A program made the position numbers and the translations under genes. The notes under the pieces are model-generated. The model was given only the letters and a program-made list of their open reading frames with translations. It did not search any database and was not told the origin of the DNA. 64,000 nt of DNA from positions 682,001 through 746,000 of the forward strand of contig NZ_LZYB01000001.1 in the NCBI RefSeq assembly GCF_001677335.1. The letters are read 5' to 3'. This document shows positions 49,277-58,127 of this stretch, piece by piece. Within the stretch, counting starts at the first letter, position 1, and each line of letters opens with the position of its first letter. The stretch is from Erythrobacter dokdonensis DSW-74 (GTDB lineage: Bacteria > Pseudomonadota > Alphaproteobacteria > Sphingomonadales > Sphingomonadaceae).

Positions 49277-49855
49277 ATGTCCAGCGGACGAACGCTCTCA
49301 CCACGTCCTATCGTCCGTTCAACCGCCACGAGCGAGAGCCAATCCGGCGCTAGCGGCGGATCGGTGGGGCGTCAGGGCAATCTGCAGGACGCTTTCCTCA
49401 ACCTGCTGCGCAAGAACAAGATTCCCGTAACCATGTTCCTCGTGAAGGGGGTCAAGTTGCAGGGTATCGTTACCTGGTTCGACAATTTCTCGATCCTGCT
49501 GCGCCGTGACGGCCAGTCCCAGCTGGTCTACAAGCACGCAATTTCGACCATCATGCCCGGCCAATTGCTCGATCCGCAGCAGTTCGAGGCACGCCCGGGC
49601 GGCCGCAAGCAGAAGCAGTTGCAGGACATCTTCCTCAGCCGTGTCGCAGAGGCGGAGATCCAGGTGACGATGTTCCTCGTCAACGGGGTCATGTTGCAGG
49701 GGCGGATTGCCGCTTATGACCTGTTCTGCATGCTCCTCGAACGTGATGGTGCAGTGCAATTGGCCTACAAGCACGCGGTTTCCACCATCCAGCCAAGTGG
49801 TCCGGTCGATCTGAGTGTCGAGGACGACGATGCCGACGACAGGACAGAAGACTGA
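49277..49855 (+). CDS. hfq: Hfq with two tandem Sm domains
   Basis: RNA chaperone that pairs small RNAs with mRNAs. The 192 residues hold two Hfq units: unit 1 at about 36-95 ([25 protein letters not shown] at 85-91) and unit 2 at about 115-174 ([25 protein letters not shown] at 164-170). Standard Hfq has one. Unit 1 keeps the rim residues N42/R45/K46; unit 2 has lost them (S121/A124/E125) and the Lys of the VKLQG segment is Met. The N-terminal 35 residues and the acidic tail are probably disordered. AGGAGG precedes the ATG at 49277. Confidence 0.93.
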   Translation: MSSGRTLSPRPIVRSTATSESQSGASGGSVGRQGNLQDAFLNLLRKNKIPVTMFLVKGVKLQGIVTWFDNFSILLRRDGQSQLVYKHAISTIMPGQLLDPQQFEARPGGRKQKQLQDIFLSRVAEAEIQVTMFLVNGVMLQGRIAAYDLFCMLLERDGAVQLAYKHAVSTIQPSGPVDLSVEDDDADDRTED

Positions 49856-49881
49856 GCTTCGATAGCGAATTCGCCGAGGAG

Positions 49882-51177
49882 GTGACCCGCGGAGCGCGGG
49901 CGCTGGTGCTGTGTCCGGATATAAGGGCGCTGCGCTATGATCTTGACGCGCCTGAACGGCTCGCGGAGGCCGAAGGACTGGCGCTGGCGATCGGCATCGT
50001 GGTGGCACATTCGGCAATCCTGCCGATCCGGAAAATGCAGCCCAACACCCTGTTCGGTTCCGGACAGGTCGAAAATATCGCGGTCTGGTGCGAGCAGCAC
50101 GAGGCGGAACTTGTCATCGTTGACGGGGCGCTTACCCCGATCCAGCAGCGCAATCTCGAGGACCGGCTCAAACGCAAGGTTATCGATCGCACTGGTCTCA
50201 TCCTAGAGATCTTCGGCGAGCGGGCCGCCACCGCGGAAGGCCGCTTGCAGGTCGAACTGGCGCATCTCGATTACCAGCAGAGCCGCCTGGTGCGTAGCTG
50301 GACCCACCTCGAACGCCAGCGCGGCGGCTTTGGTTTCCTCGGCGGCCCTGGCGAAACCCAGATCGAAGCCGACCGGCGCATGATACGCCAGCGCATGGGA
50401 CGTTTGCGGCGCGAACTCGAACAGGTGCGCAAGACCCGTGCGTTGCATCGCGAGCGTCGGGGGAGGGCGCCCTGGCCGGTGATCGCGCTGGTTGGCTATA
50501 CCAATGCAGGCAAATCGACATTGTTCAACCGCCTGACCGGCGCGGAGGTGATGGCAGAGGACCTGCTGTTCGCCACTCTCGATCCGACCATGCGGGCAAT
50601 CCGCCTGCCGGGCGTGGAGAAGGCAATCCTGTCGGACACGGTGGGCTTCATTTCCGACCTGCCGACCCAGCTTGTCGCGGCCTTCCGGGCGACGCTGGAA
50701 GAAGTGACCGGTGCCGACGTCATTTGCCACGTGCGCGACATGTCCAATCCTAGCCATGCTGCCCAAGTCAAGCAGGTTATGGAAGTACTCGCGGATCTCG
50801 GCGTCGTCGACAAGGACACCGGCGAGAGCACCATCCCCATCCTCGAAGTCTGGAACAAGTGTGATCTCCTAGATTCCGGACTATTTGAGGAATTGTCGGA
50901 AGCGGCCGAAACTCAGGAGGCTGTCATGCTCTCCGCAGCCACAGGGGAGGGGGTGGCCGCACTTGAAGAGCGATTGGCCGCGCTTCTGACCGGAACGGCG
51001 CGCGAGGTCAGCTTTGTGCTGCCGGTCAGCGACGGGCGGCGCATGGCGTGGCTGCACGCGCATGGCGAGGTGTTGGGAGAAGAGGACGCAGGTCAAGGCG
51101 ACGCCGGCCCGCTGCGCCGGGTAACTGTCAGGCTCAATCCCAAGGAACTGGGGCAGTTTACGACCTTAGGTCAGTAA
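49882..51177 (+). CDS. hflX: GTPase HflX
   Basis: Ribosome-associated GTPase that splits stalled 70S ribosomes after stress. It has 431 residues from GTG at 49882 (preceded by GAGGAG). The HflX domain (about 25-195) includes NTLFGSGQVENI and GGFGFLGGPGETQIE. The G domain has the P-loop GYTNAGKST (205-213) and the switch DTVGFISDLP. The reading frame is open upstream through FDSEFAEE to a CTG that overlaps the hfq stop, so the true start may be earlier. The hfq-hflX pair is classic. Confidence 0.95.
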   Translation: MTRGARALVLCPDIRALRYDLDAPERLAEAEGLALAIGIVVAHSAILPIRKMQPNTLFGSGQVENIAVWCEQHEAELVIVDGALTPIQQRNLEDRLKRKVIDRTGLILEIFGERAATAEGRLQVELAHLDYQQSRLVRSWTHLERQRGGFGFLGGPGETQIEADRRMIRQRMGRLRRELEQVRKTRALHRERRGRAPWPVIALVGYTNAGKSTLFNRLTGAEVMAEDLLFATLDPTMRAIRLPGVEKAILSDTVGFISDLPTQLVAAFRATLEEVTGADVICHVRDMSNPSHAAQVKQVMEVLADLGVVDKDTGESTIPILEVWNKCDLLDSGLFEELSEAAETQEAVMLSAATGEGVAALEERLAALLTGTAREVSFVLPVSDGRRMAWLHAHGEVLGEEDAGQGDAGPLRRVTVRLNPKELGQFTTLGQ

Positions 51178-51186
51178 ATCAGTGAT

Positions 51187-51954
51187 CTATTCGGCTTTCT
51201 TCACCTTCTGCCAGAGTTCTTCCTGGGCTGCGAGGGGTAGTTTTGCAAAGTCATCCCTCGCAAGGCGCTCCATTGCCTGAAACCGCCGCTCGAATTTCGC
51301 ATTGGCGGCCCGCAAGGCATCCTCGGCGCTGATGCCATAGGCACGCACGAGATTGACGACCGCAAACAGCAGGTCACCTGCTTCCTCGAAGCGCTCCTGA
51401 TCGTCCGACGCCGCCTTGAGTTCCTCGATCTCCTCGGAAACCTTGGCTTCCGGCCCAGCAGGATCGGGCCAGTCGAAGCCCGTGCGCGCGGCGCGCTTCT
51501 GAAGCTTCTGGGCGCGCATCAGCGCGGGCAAGGCAAGTGCAACCCCGTCCAGCGCGCTGCTGACACCCTTGGCTGTCCTTTCGCTTTGCTTGATGTCTTC
51601 CCAGCGTGTTTCGTCCATCGAACCTGATTCGCCCCCGAAGATGTGCGGGTGACGGGCTTCCATCTTGTCGCTGATCGCCTGCGCGACATCGGCGAAACCA
51701 AAAAGGCCGGCTTCCTGCGCCATACGCGCATGAAAGACGACCTGAAGCAGCAGGTCGCCAAGTTCGTCGCGCAGATCGTCCATGTCGCGGCGGGCAATGG
51801 CATCCGCGACCTCGTAGGCTTCTTCGATCGTGTAAGGTGCGATGGTGGCGAAGGTCTGGGCGAGATCCCAGTCGCAGCCGTCGTGCGGGTCGCGCAGGCG
51901 GGCCATGATCGCGAGGAGGCGATCGATGGGGGATTGGTGGGGGGCTTCGCTCAT
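51187..51954 (-). CDS. mazG: Nucleoside triphosphate pyrophosphohydrolase MazG
   Basis: Hydrolyses (d)NTPs to monophosphates, housecleaning of the nucleotide pool. The 255 residues comprise two MazG repeats; the N-terminal one shows the metal-binding pattern EEAYEVADAI ... DDLRDELGDLLLQVVFHA, and the C-terminal one EEIEELKAA ... EEAGDLLFAVVNLVRA. It is the last gene of the minus-strand run and converges with hflX (9-bp gap). An AT-rich palindrome lies just upstream of its start. Confidence 0.94.
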   Translation of the reverse strand: MSEAPHQSPIDRLLAIMARLRDPHDGCDWDLAQTFATIAPYTIEEAYEVADAIARRDMDDLRDELGDLLLQVVFHARMAQEAGLFGFADVAQAISDKMEARHPHIFGGESGSMDETRWEDIKQSERTAKGVSSALDGVALALPALMRAQKLQKRAARTGFDWPDPAGPEAKVSEEIEELKAASDDQERFEEAGDLLFAVVNLVRAYGISAEDALRAANAKFERRFQAMERLARDDFAKLPLAAQEELWQKVKKAE

Positions 51955-51971
51955 GCCTGACCTTAAGATGG

Positions 51972-51985
51972 ATAATATATATTAT
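51972..51985. promoter_or_regulatory. AT-only 14-bp palindrome upstream of mazG
   Basis: ATAATATATATTAT is a perfect palindrome in an AT-rich island (about 51969-51996) within GC-rich DNA, 17 bp upstream of the mazG start. On the minus strand the island contains TATAAT and TATATT, suitable as -10 elements. It may be a promoter, an operator or both. Confidence 0.45.
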
Positions 51986-51991
51986 GTTAAA

Positions 51992-52189
51992 TTATAGGAG
52001 GGCGCTTGCGGCTCCCTGTGCCCGCAGGAACCACTCCACCATCACGAACAGGCCGACAAAGACGGCCAGCCAAACCAGCGCCATCCTGGCGATCCGGCTC
52101 CAGCCGAGCCGATAGGACGCAAGCGCCGACCCGGCGAGCACCAGCCAGCCGATCAGGCCGACAAGCGGAATGAGGCTATCCATCGTCAT
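51992..52189 (-). CDS. Small membrane protein of unknown function
   Basis: A 65-residue protein with two membrane helices (about 6-25 and 33-52, the second VWLAVFVGLFVMVEWFL). No known family recognised. Its ATG at 52189 overlaps the stop of the PhnP-like gene (ATGA), and an alternative ATG lies two codons later. Conservation of the coupling to the metallo-hydrolase gene would support a real gene. The stop lies in the AT-rich island before mazG. Confidence 0.65.
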   Translation of the reverse strand: MTMDSLIPLVGLIGWLVLAGSALASYRLGWSRIARMALVWLAVFVGLFVMVEWFLRAQGAASALL

Positions 52190-52968
52190 GCCGCGATCTC
52201 CAGCCCATCGTACCCAACGGTGACAAAATCGGGCACCTCACCGCACAGCGTGCGGTAGTCCATGCTCTTGTCGAGATGGCTCAGGACAACGCGCCTCGCG
52301 CCGCAGCGCTCGCCCAGTTCAATCGCCATTGCTAGGTGCGCATGGGTCGGATGCGGCTCACGCCGGAGACAATCGGAAACGAGAATGTCGACACCATCGA
52401 ACAGATCGATCATCTCATCCGAAATCTCACTGAAATCGGTGGCATAGGCGATGGACTTTCCATTGGCTTCGAAGCGGTAACCGGTCGTCTCGCCGCTGCC
52501 GTGCGCCATCTGGCACCATTCGACACCGAACCCTGCGATCATGCGCAGCCGGTCGAGCGTGTCGATGGTGCAGATCGTCGGATAGCCGTCCTGCCCGGCA
52601 AAGACATAGCCGAAGCGCTGGCGCAGGCGTCTCACTGTCTCGGTCGAGGCGAAGGACGGGATCGGTCCGGCGCGTCCGTAACGCAGCACCCTCAGATCAT
52701 CGATGCCATGGCAATGGTCGGCGTGATCATGCGTCCAGAATACCGCGTCGATGCTGCCGATCCGGTTCGCAAGCAATTGCGCCCGGCAGTCCGATGACGT
52801 GTCGACCAGCAGCCGCCGACCTTCAGCGCTTTCCACCAGGATCGAGACCCTCGTGCGACGATTGCGCGGCTCGAGAGGGTCGCAATCGCCCCAGTCGCCC
52901 GTGCCGTCAGCCCCACCCAGTCGTGGCACCCCGGTGGAAGTGCCAGAGCCGAGCATCACCAGCTTCAT
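52186..52968 (-). CDS. Metallo-beta-lactamase-fold phosphodiesterase, PhnP-like
   Basis: A 260-residue hydrolase of the lactamase_B_2 kind. The metal motif THDHADH (HxHxDH) is present, along with YATDFSEIS and VSDCLRREPHPTHAH. PhnP-type enzymes cleave cyclic ribosyl phosphates, but in Sphingomonadales this gene regularly sits beside tatD and metG and its natural substrate is unknown. The start overlaps the tatD stop (ATGA). No phosphonate genes are near, which argues against a dedicated phosphonate role. Confidence 0.85.
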   Translation of the reverse strand: MKLVMLGSGTSTGVPRLGGADGTGDWGDCDPLEPRNRRTRVSILVESAEGRRLLVDTSSDCRAQLLANRIGSIDAVFWTHDHADHCHGIDDLRVLRYGRAGPIPSFASTETVRRLRQRFGYVFAGQDGYPTICTIDTLDRLRMIAGFGVEWCQMAHGSGETTGYRFEANGKSIAYATDFSEISDEMIDLFDGVDILVSDCLRREPHPTHAHLAMAIELGERCGARRVVLSHLDKSMDYRTLCGEVPDFVTVGYDGLEIAA

Positions 52969-53741
52969 GCTTGCGCCTTACTGAAAAGCTTGAAGAAATT
53001 GGCTGTCGTAGTGGCCTTCAGTTGTTCCACTTCCGTTCCTCGCAACCCTGCGACGAAGGCGGCAGTATCGGCAACATAGGCAGGCTCGCACACTCTTCCC
53101 CGATGCGGCACGGGGGCGAGGAATGGACTGTCGGTCTCCACGAGCAGCCTGTCTTCAGGAACGATCTTCGCGACTTCCTGCAAGTCCTTGGCGTTCTTGA
53201 AGGTCACGATGCCGGAAAGCGAGATGGTCAGGCCCAGCGCCAGGACCTTTTCGGCGAAATCGAAGGATGCCGTGAAACAGTGGATCAGCGCCGGGAAGGC
53301 CCCCTTCCCCATCTCCTCGGCAAGGATCGCATAGGTGTCCTCCTCAGCATCGCGGGTGTGGATGATCAGCGGCAACTGCGTCTCGCGGGCGACATCGATA
53401 TGCATGCGGAACAAGCACTTCTGGGCGTCTCTGTCCGACTTGTCGTAATAATAGTCGAGCCCCGTCTCGCCGATCGCGATGACTTTGGGATGGCGGGTCG
53501 CTTCAAGCAGCGCGGCGCGACCGAGATCCTGATGCGCGTCCGCCTCGTGGGGATGGATGCCGACGCTGGCGAACACATCCGGCTCGCGCGCAGCGGTGCC
53601 GACGACCTGGTCCCATTCGCTCTGGCGGGTCGAGATGTTGAGGAAGGCTCCTACCCCTGCGGCGCGTGCGCGTGCCAGCACGCCCTCCCGGTCCTCGACG
53701 AGGCCCTTGTACTCGAGGTGGCAGTGGCTATCGACCAGCAT
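52965..53741 (-). CDS. tatD: TatD family metal-dependent deoxyribonuclease
   Basis: A 258-residue TIM-barrel hydrolase. The metal-binding start is LVDSHCHLEYKGL, followed by IGETGLDYYYDKSD, IHTRDAEEDT, IHCFTASFDFA and the C-terminal LLVETDSPFLAP. E. coli TatD is a 3'-5' exonuclease acting in DNA repair and turnover. TGATG couples it to metG, its usual neighbour. Confidence 0.94.
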   Translation of the reverse strand: MLVDSHCHLEYKGLVEDREGVLARARAAGVGAFLNISTRQSEWDQVVGTAAREPDVFASVGIHPHEADAHQDLGRAALLEATRHPKVIAIGETGLDYYYDKSDRDAQKCLFRMHIDVARETQLPLIIHTRDAEEDTYAILAEEMGKGAFPALIHCFTASFDFAEKVLALGLTISLSGIVTFKNAKDLQEVAKIVPEDRLLVETDSPFLAPVPHRGRVCEPAYVADTAAFVAGLRGTEVEQLKATTTANFFKLFSKAQA

Positions 53742-55318
53742 CAGGCGTTCGTAGCCTCTTCCGCTGGCAGTTCAAGGCGCGGGAACAGAGGGGTCGGCGG
53801 CGCAACGGTGTAGCCACTGGTGACGAGGCGATTGAACCATTCCCGATCATCCAGAACGGCATAAGATCGCGCGTCAGCGGGAATGCCAAGCTGATCGAGC
53901 AGCGCGCCTGCCTTTTCCGGTACCACGGGCTGGATCGCGATGGCGAGATCGCGCAGCGCCATGAACAGCGTCTGGAGTACCGCCTTCATCCGCTCCGGAT
54001 CGGTCTTTTTCAGCTTCCATGGTGCCTGCTCGTCGACATACTGGTTGCAGGCATATACCGTACGCAGCCAGGCCTCGATCCCGGTGGAGAAGTTCAGCGC
54101 GTTGAATTCGCGCGGGAGTTCCCTCTCACAGGCGATCCTCACCGTGGTCAGCAAATCGGCATCAGCATCAGCCATCTCAAAGGCTTCGAGCCTGCCGTCC
54201 ATATTCTTCGCGATCATCGACAGCGTGCGCTGAGCCAGGTTGCCAAAGCTGTTGGCCAGCTCCGCATTGGCTCGTAAAACAATGGCTTCAGGAGAATAGC
54301 TTCCGTCCTGTCCGAAGGCGACTTCGCGCATCAGGAAATAGCGCAAGGCGTCAACCCCGAAGCGCTCGGCCAGTTCAAGCGGATCGGTGACATTGCCGAG
54401 CGACTTCGATTCCTTCTGCCCGCGATTGAGCAGAAAGCCGTGGCCGAACACTTTGTCGGGCAGCGGCAGGCCTGCGCTCATCAGAAAGGCCGGCCAATAG
54501 ATCGTGTGAAAGCGCACGATATCCTTGCCGATCAGGTGAAGGCTCGCGGGCCAGAACTCGCTCATCAGCGCGGTATCGTCGGGATAGCCGAGGCCCGTGA
54601 GGTAATTGGTGAGCGCATCCACCCACACATACATCACGTGTCCTTCGCTGCCCGGCACCGGCACGCCCCAATCGAAGGATGTCCGGCTGACCGAAAGATC
54701 GCGCAGGCCCTGTTCAACGAAAGCGATCATCTCGTTGCGGCGGCTTGCGGGTTCGAGAAAGCCCGGTGTTCCCAGCAATTCAAGCAGTTGATCCTGATAT
54801 TTCGAAAGCCGGAAGAACCAGCTTTCCTCGATCGTCCACTCGACCGGCGTGCCTTGCGGGGAGAGCTTTTCGCCACCCTCGCCCAGGGACAGCTCGCTTT
54901 CGTCGTAATAGGCCTCGTCACGCACGGAGTACCAGCCCTCGTAGCGGTCGAGGTAGAGGTCGCCGGCCGCTGCCATGCGCTCCCAGATCGCCTGGCTGGC
55001 ACGATGGTGGTCGGGCTCAGACGTGCGGATGAACCGGTCATATGACACGTTGAGTGCATCGCACATCTCACGGAAATAAGCCGACATTTCATCCGCCAGA
55101 TCGCGCGGGCTGCGCCCCTGTTCTTCGGCCTTGCGGGCCATCTTGAGCCCGTGTTCGTCGGTGCCGGTCTGGAACCGTACCGGGCGGCCGCGCAGACGCT
55201 GGAAACGCGCGATCACATCCGCTGCAATCGCCTCGTAGGCATGTCCGATATGCGGTCGTCCGTTGGGGTAGGAGATCGCGGTGGTGATATAGAAGGGGGT
55301 GGTGTCGGTCTCAGCCAT
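53741..55318 (-). CDS. metG: Methionine--tRNA ligase
   Basis: Class I synthetase charging initiator and elongator tRNA-Met. It has 525 residues. The HIGH motif is HIGH at 23-26 (NGRPHIGHAYE). The KMSKS motif reads KESKS at 302-306, with Met replaced by Glu. The zinc-finger Cys cluster of the E. coli type is absent, placing it with the zinc-free form. No C-terminal tRNA-binding dimer domain is fused. It overlaps holB by 8 bp and tatD by 1 bp. Confidence 0.95.
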   Translation of the reverse strand: MAETDTTPFYITTAISYPNGRPHIGHAYEAIAADVIARFQRLRGRPVRFQTGTDEHGLKMARKAEEQGRSPRDLADEMSAYFREMCDALNVSYDRFIRTSEPDHHRASQAIWERMAAAGDLYLDRYEGWYSVRDEAYYDESELSLGEGGEKLSPQGTPVEWTIEESWFFRLSKYQDQLLELLGTPGFLEPASRRNEMIAFVEQGLRDLSVSRTSFDWGVPVPGSEGHVMYVWVDALTNYLTGLGYPDDTALMSEFWPASLHLIGKDIVRFHTIYWPAFLMSAGLPLPDKVFGHGFLLNRGQKESKSLGNVTDPLELAERFGVDALRYFLMREVAFGQDGSYSPEAIVLRANAELANSFGNLAQRTLSMIAKNMDGRLEAFEMADADADLLTTVRIACERELPREFNALNFSTGIEAWLRTVYACNQYVDEQAPWKLKKTDPERMKAVLQTLFMALRDLAIAIQPVVPEKAGALLDQLGIPADARSYAVLDDREWFNRLVTSGYTVAPPTPLFPRLELPAEEATNA

Positions 55319-56264
55319 GGGCCGGCTCGCTAGCGGGGGCGGCTCCGACAAGCAAGCCGCCGATCTCGAACAGCAGGATGCCTGCATCAAAATTGGCTGT
55401 CGGGGCTTCCGCAGCAAGCCGTGCCAGCGCGCCATGGGCATCGATCAGCCTGAGGCGCCGGGCGGAATCGTCGCTCTCGCGCGCTGCGCGTGCGGTCAGG
55501 GCCTGAGCAAGCTCGAGCACGGCCTGCATGCGCTCGCGGTCGGCCCGCGGCCCGATCAGTCTGGCAAGTTCGCCGCGCTGCCCGAAACCCTCCTCTCCGC
55601 CCTGCAGCATCTGCTCGATAATCCGCGCGATCGGGGCAAGGTCCTGTTCGGCAAAGCGCAGCGCTGCGCCGAAGGAGCCTTCCGCAGCGGCGATGGCATC
55701 CGGATCGGGCGATACTCCTGCCTCTTCCAGCATTGTTGCCAGCTGGCGGTCCGAAAGCGCTGGAAAACGCATGATCCGGCACCGCGAGCGGATGGTGGGA
55801 AGCAGCCTGGCCGGACGGTGGGTGACCAGAAGGAAGAATGTGCCGGCGGGCGGCTCTTCGAGGCTCTTGAGCAGCTTGTTGGCCGCATGCTGGTTCATGT
55901 CGTCAGCCGGCTCGATGATTATCGCCCGCCTTGAACCGAGTGTTGGACGGGTTCTGAGCCGCGCCTGCATCGCCCCGACGTCGCGCTCCCGGATGACTTT
56001 CGACAATTCGAACGGCTTGCCGTCCTGGCGCTTGCGCTCTTCCTTGTCGTCCTTGGCGCTGTAGGTCACGATGTGAATGTCGGGATGATCCTGCGGCTGA
56101 GGTATGCCGTCTTGCGCCACAAGCTCGCGCGCAGCCGCAAGGGCGAAATCGCGCTTGCCCAGCCCGGCCTTGCCCGCCAGCAGCCACCCGTGATGCATTC
56201 TGTCACCCGAGAGTGCCTCGCGCCATTGCCGCCAGGCATCGGCATGATTGGGCCAGCGCGTCAT
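55311..56264 (-). CDS. holB: DNA polymerase III delta' subunit
   Basis: Clamp-loader subunit that helps load the sliding clamp. It has 317 residues. The P-loop-like segment GKAGLGKR (31-38) ends in Arg where an ATP-binding subunit has Ser or Thr, as expected for delta', which does not hydrolyse ATP. The segments MNQHAANKLLKSLEEPPAGT and RSRC are typical; the extra Cys of the usual zinc finger are missing. The start overlaps the tmk stop (ATGA), a standard pairing. Confidence 0.93.
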   Translation of the reverse strand: MTRWPNHADAWRQWREALSGDRMHHGWLLAGKAGLGKRDFALAAARELVAQDGIPQPQDHPDIHIVTYSAKDDKEERKRQDGKPFELSKVIRERDVGAMQARLRTRPTLGSRRAIIIEPADDMNQHAANKLLKSLEEPPAGTFFLLVTHRPARLLPTIRSRCRIMRFPALSDRQLATMLEEAGVSPDPDAIAAAEGSFGAALRFAEQDLAPIARIIEQMLQGGEEGFGQRGELARLIGPRADRERMQAVLELAQALTARAARESDDSARRLRLIDAHGALARLAAEAPTANFDAGILLFEIGGLLVGAAPASEPAHG

Positions 56265-56905
56265 CCGGCAGCCCCTTCCAGCAGGTCGGAAAGGGCTGCC
56301 ATGATGCGGGCATGAACATCGTCGGGTGCGCCGATCCCGTCGATCCTCGCGAAGCCCGCTGGATCGGCTGCGGCGATGGCCCGAAAAGCTGCCGTCACAG
56401 CGCGGTGATAGCTTGCGGAACGCGCTTCGATGGCGTCGGTCTCGGCGCCCCGCCCGGCCAGTCTCGCAGCCAGCGCTGCCTCGTCGCCTTCGAGCAGGAT
56501 CACCCGGTCCGGCCTCAGCCCGTCGCTACCGAAGTCATGGAGCGCCAGGATGGCATCGTCTCCGAGCTTGCCAGCCCCGCCCTGGTAAGCACGGCTTGAG
56601 TCCACAAAGCGATCGCACACAACCCATTCGCCGCGAGCAAGCGCCGGCCGAACAAGATGAGCAACGTGGTCTGCGCGCGCAGCAGCAAACAGCAGCGCTT
56701 CGGCTTCCGGCGTCCAACCCTGCTCCCCTGGCGGGGCGAGCAGGAGGTTGCGGATCGCCTCGGCACCCGGAGTTCCGCCAGGCTCGCGGGTGGTGACCAC
56801 CGTCAGCCCTCTCGCCCTCAGCGCTTCGGCCAACAGCCGCGATTGCGTGGACTTGCCCGCCCCCTCTCCGCCTTCGAGGGCGATAAAGCGGCCCGGCGCG
56901 GTCAT
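56261..56905 (-). CDS. tmk: Thymidylate kinase
   Basis: Phosphorylates dTMP to dTDP. It has 214 residues. The P-loop is GGEGAGKST (12-20), the DRF-type motif is VCDRFVDSSRAYQG, and the LID contains RLAGRGAETDAIEAR. The gene overlaps dacA upstream and holB downstream by 4 bp each, so dacA, tmk and holB are translated as a coupled set. Confidence 0.96.
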   Translation of the reverse strand: MTAPGRFIALEGGEGAGKSTQSRLLAEALRARGLTVVTTREPGGTPGAEAIRNLLLAPPGEQGWTPEAEALLFAAARADHVAHLVRPALARGEWVVCDRFVDSSRAYQGGAGKLGDDAILALHDFGSDGLRPDRVILLEGDEAALAARLAGRGAETDAIEARSASYHRAVTAAFRAIAAADPAGFARIDGIGAPDDVHARIMAALSDLLEGAAG

Positions 56906-58077
56906 GTGAACAGTCCGACGATAGCATTGACGATACGGTCGAACGGTCCCGCCACGCCGACCGCATCGGCGGCATGGAGCGGAATGCGGGCCGGAGCAAC
57001 TCCGGGGGCCGTGACTTCAAGAACCGCAACTTCCTGTCCGGCCGTAATCGGTGCGCGCAGTGGCCCTTCGTAATGTATCGTTGCGGAAAGCGGCGCCTTG
57101 GCGGTCTTCGGCAGGTTAATCGCAACCAGCCCCCTCGCCACCAGGCTCACCTGACGGGCATCACCATCCTGCACCCGTGCCTTGCCCACGACCGCCCCTG
57201 CCGCGAACAGCAGGCGGCGATCGAAAGCTGAAAAGCCCCATTCGATGTAGGAGCGGGCCAGCTGTGCGCGCAGTCGCCCGTTTTCGACCCCCGCCAGCAC
57301 CATCACCAGCCGCTGCCCGTCGCGCTTCGCCGTACCCAGATAGGAGAAGCCCGATTCATTGGTGAACCCGGTCTTGATCCCGTCCGCACCCGGCACACGC
57401 CCGATCAGGGGATCGTGATTGACCTGTGCAATTCCTTTGTAATCGAACCCTGTGCGACCAATGTAGTAGCCGAACTTGTCGCGGTGACGGGTGACCAGCG
57501 CGCGGGCGAGTTTTACAAGGTCATTCGCCGTTGTGAAGGTGCGCCCTTCGTCGGGAAAGCCGTTGGGCGTGCCGAAATGGCTTCCGCTCATGCCGAGCTT
57601 GCGTGCCTCCTCGTTCATCCCCATCGTCCAGGCACTGACCGAACCTGCCTGGCCCTCGGCCAGCACCGCCGCGCCATCATTGGCTGAAACATTGGCGATG
57701 CCGAGCAGAAGGTCATGCACGCTCACCCGCTCGCCGGCATCAAGGAACATTGTCGAGCCCTTGCGACGCCACTCGCGCGCCACCGCCGGGCTCATGGCGA
57801 AAACCTGCGCCGGATCGAGCCGCCCTGCTTCGATCAATTCGAAGGCGTGATAAAGCGTCATCACCTTGGTCACCGATGCAGGCATGAAGCGCCGGTCGGC
57901 GTTGCGGGCATGCAGCACCTGCCCGCTGGTGATGTCGACCAGCAATGCAACAGGCGCCTGTGCGGCTGACGGCGGTGCGGCGATGTCGAGCGCCGACCTT
58001 GCCTCGGCACGCACAGGCATGGCCATGGCGCTCAGCAGCACAAGAAGGGCGGACAGGAAACGCATCAGGCTGTTCAC
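56902..58077 (-). CDS. D-alanyl-D-alanine carboxypeptidase (penicillin-binding protein 5/6 type)
   Basis: Removes the terminal D-Ala from peptidoglycan stem peptides. It has 391 residues, a signal peptide (LLVLLSAMAMPVRA, cleavage near 24-27), and all three active-site motifs: SVTK (Ser68, Lys71), SAND in place of SxN, and KTGFTNE. The C-terminal beta domain (about 285-390) ends in a weak amphipathic helix for membrane attachment (DRIVNAIVGLF). Translationally coupled to tmk. Confidence 0.94.
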   Translation of the reverse strand: MNSLMRFLSALLVLLSAMAMPVRAEARSALDIAAPPSAAQAPVALLVDITSGQVLHARNADRRFMPASVTKVMTLYHAFELIEAGRLDPAQVFAMSPAVAREWRRKGSTMFLDAGERVSVHDLLLGIANVSANDGAAVLAEGQAGSVSAWTMGMNEEARKLGMSGSHFGTPNGFPDEGRTFTTANDLVKLARALVTRHRDKFGYYIGRTGFDYKGIAQVNHDPLIGRVPGADGIKTGFTNESGFSYLGTAKRDGQRLVMVLAGVENGRLRAQLARSYIEWGFSAFDRRLLFAAGAVVGKARVQDGDARQVSLVARGLVAINLPKTAKAPLSATIHYEGPLRAPITAGQEVAVLEVTAPGVAPARIPLHAADAVGVAGPFDRIVNAIVGLFT

Positions 58078-58127
58078 ACGGCGAGCTATAGCCCTGCCCC
58101 CCGCGCTTGGCGAGGCAGGCCATCTCT

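Noticed and set aside
51972-51985. Rho-independent terminator
   Set aside because: The stem is AT only with no GC part and no following T-run on the appropriate strand; promoter or operator is the better reading.
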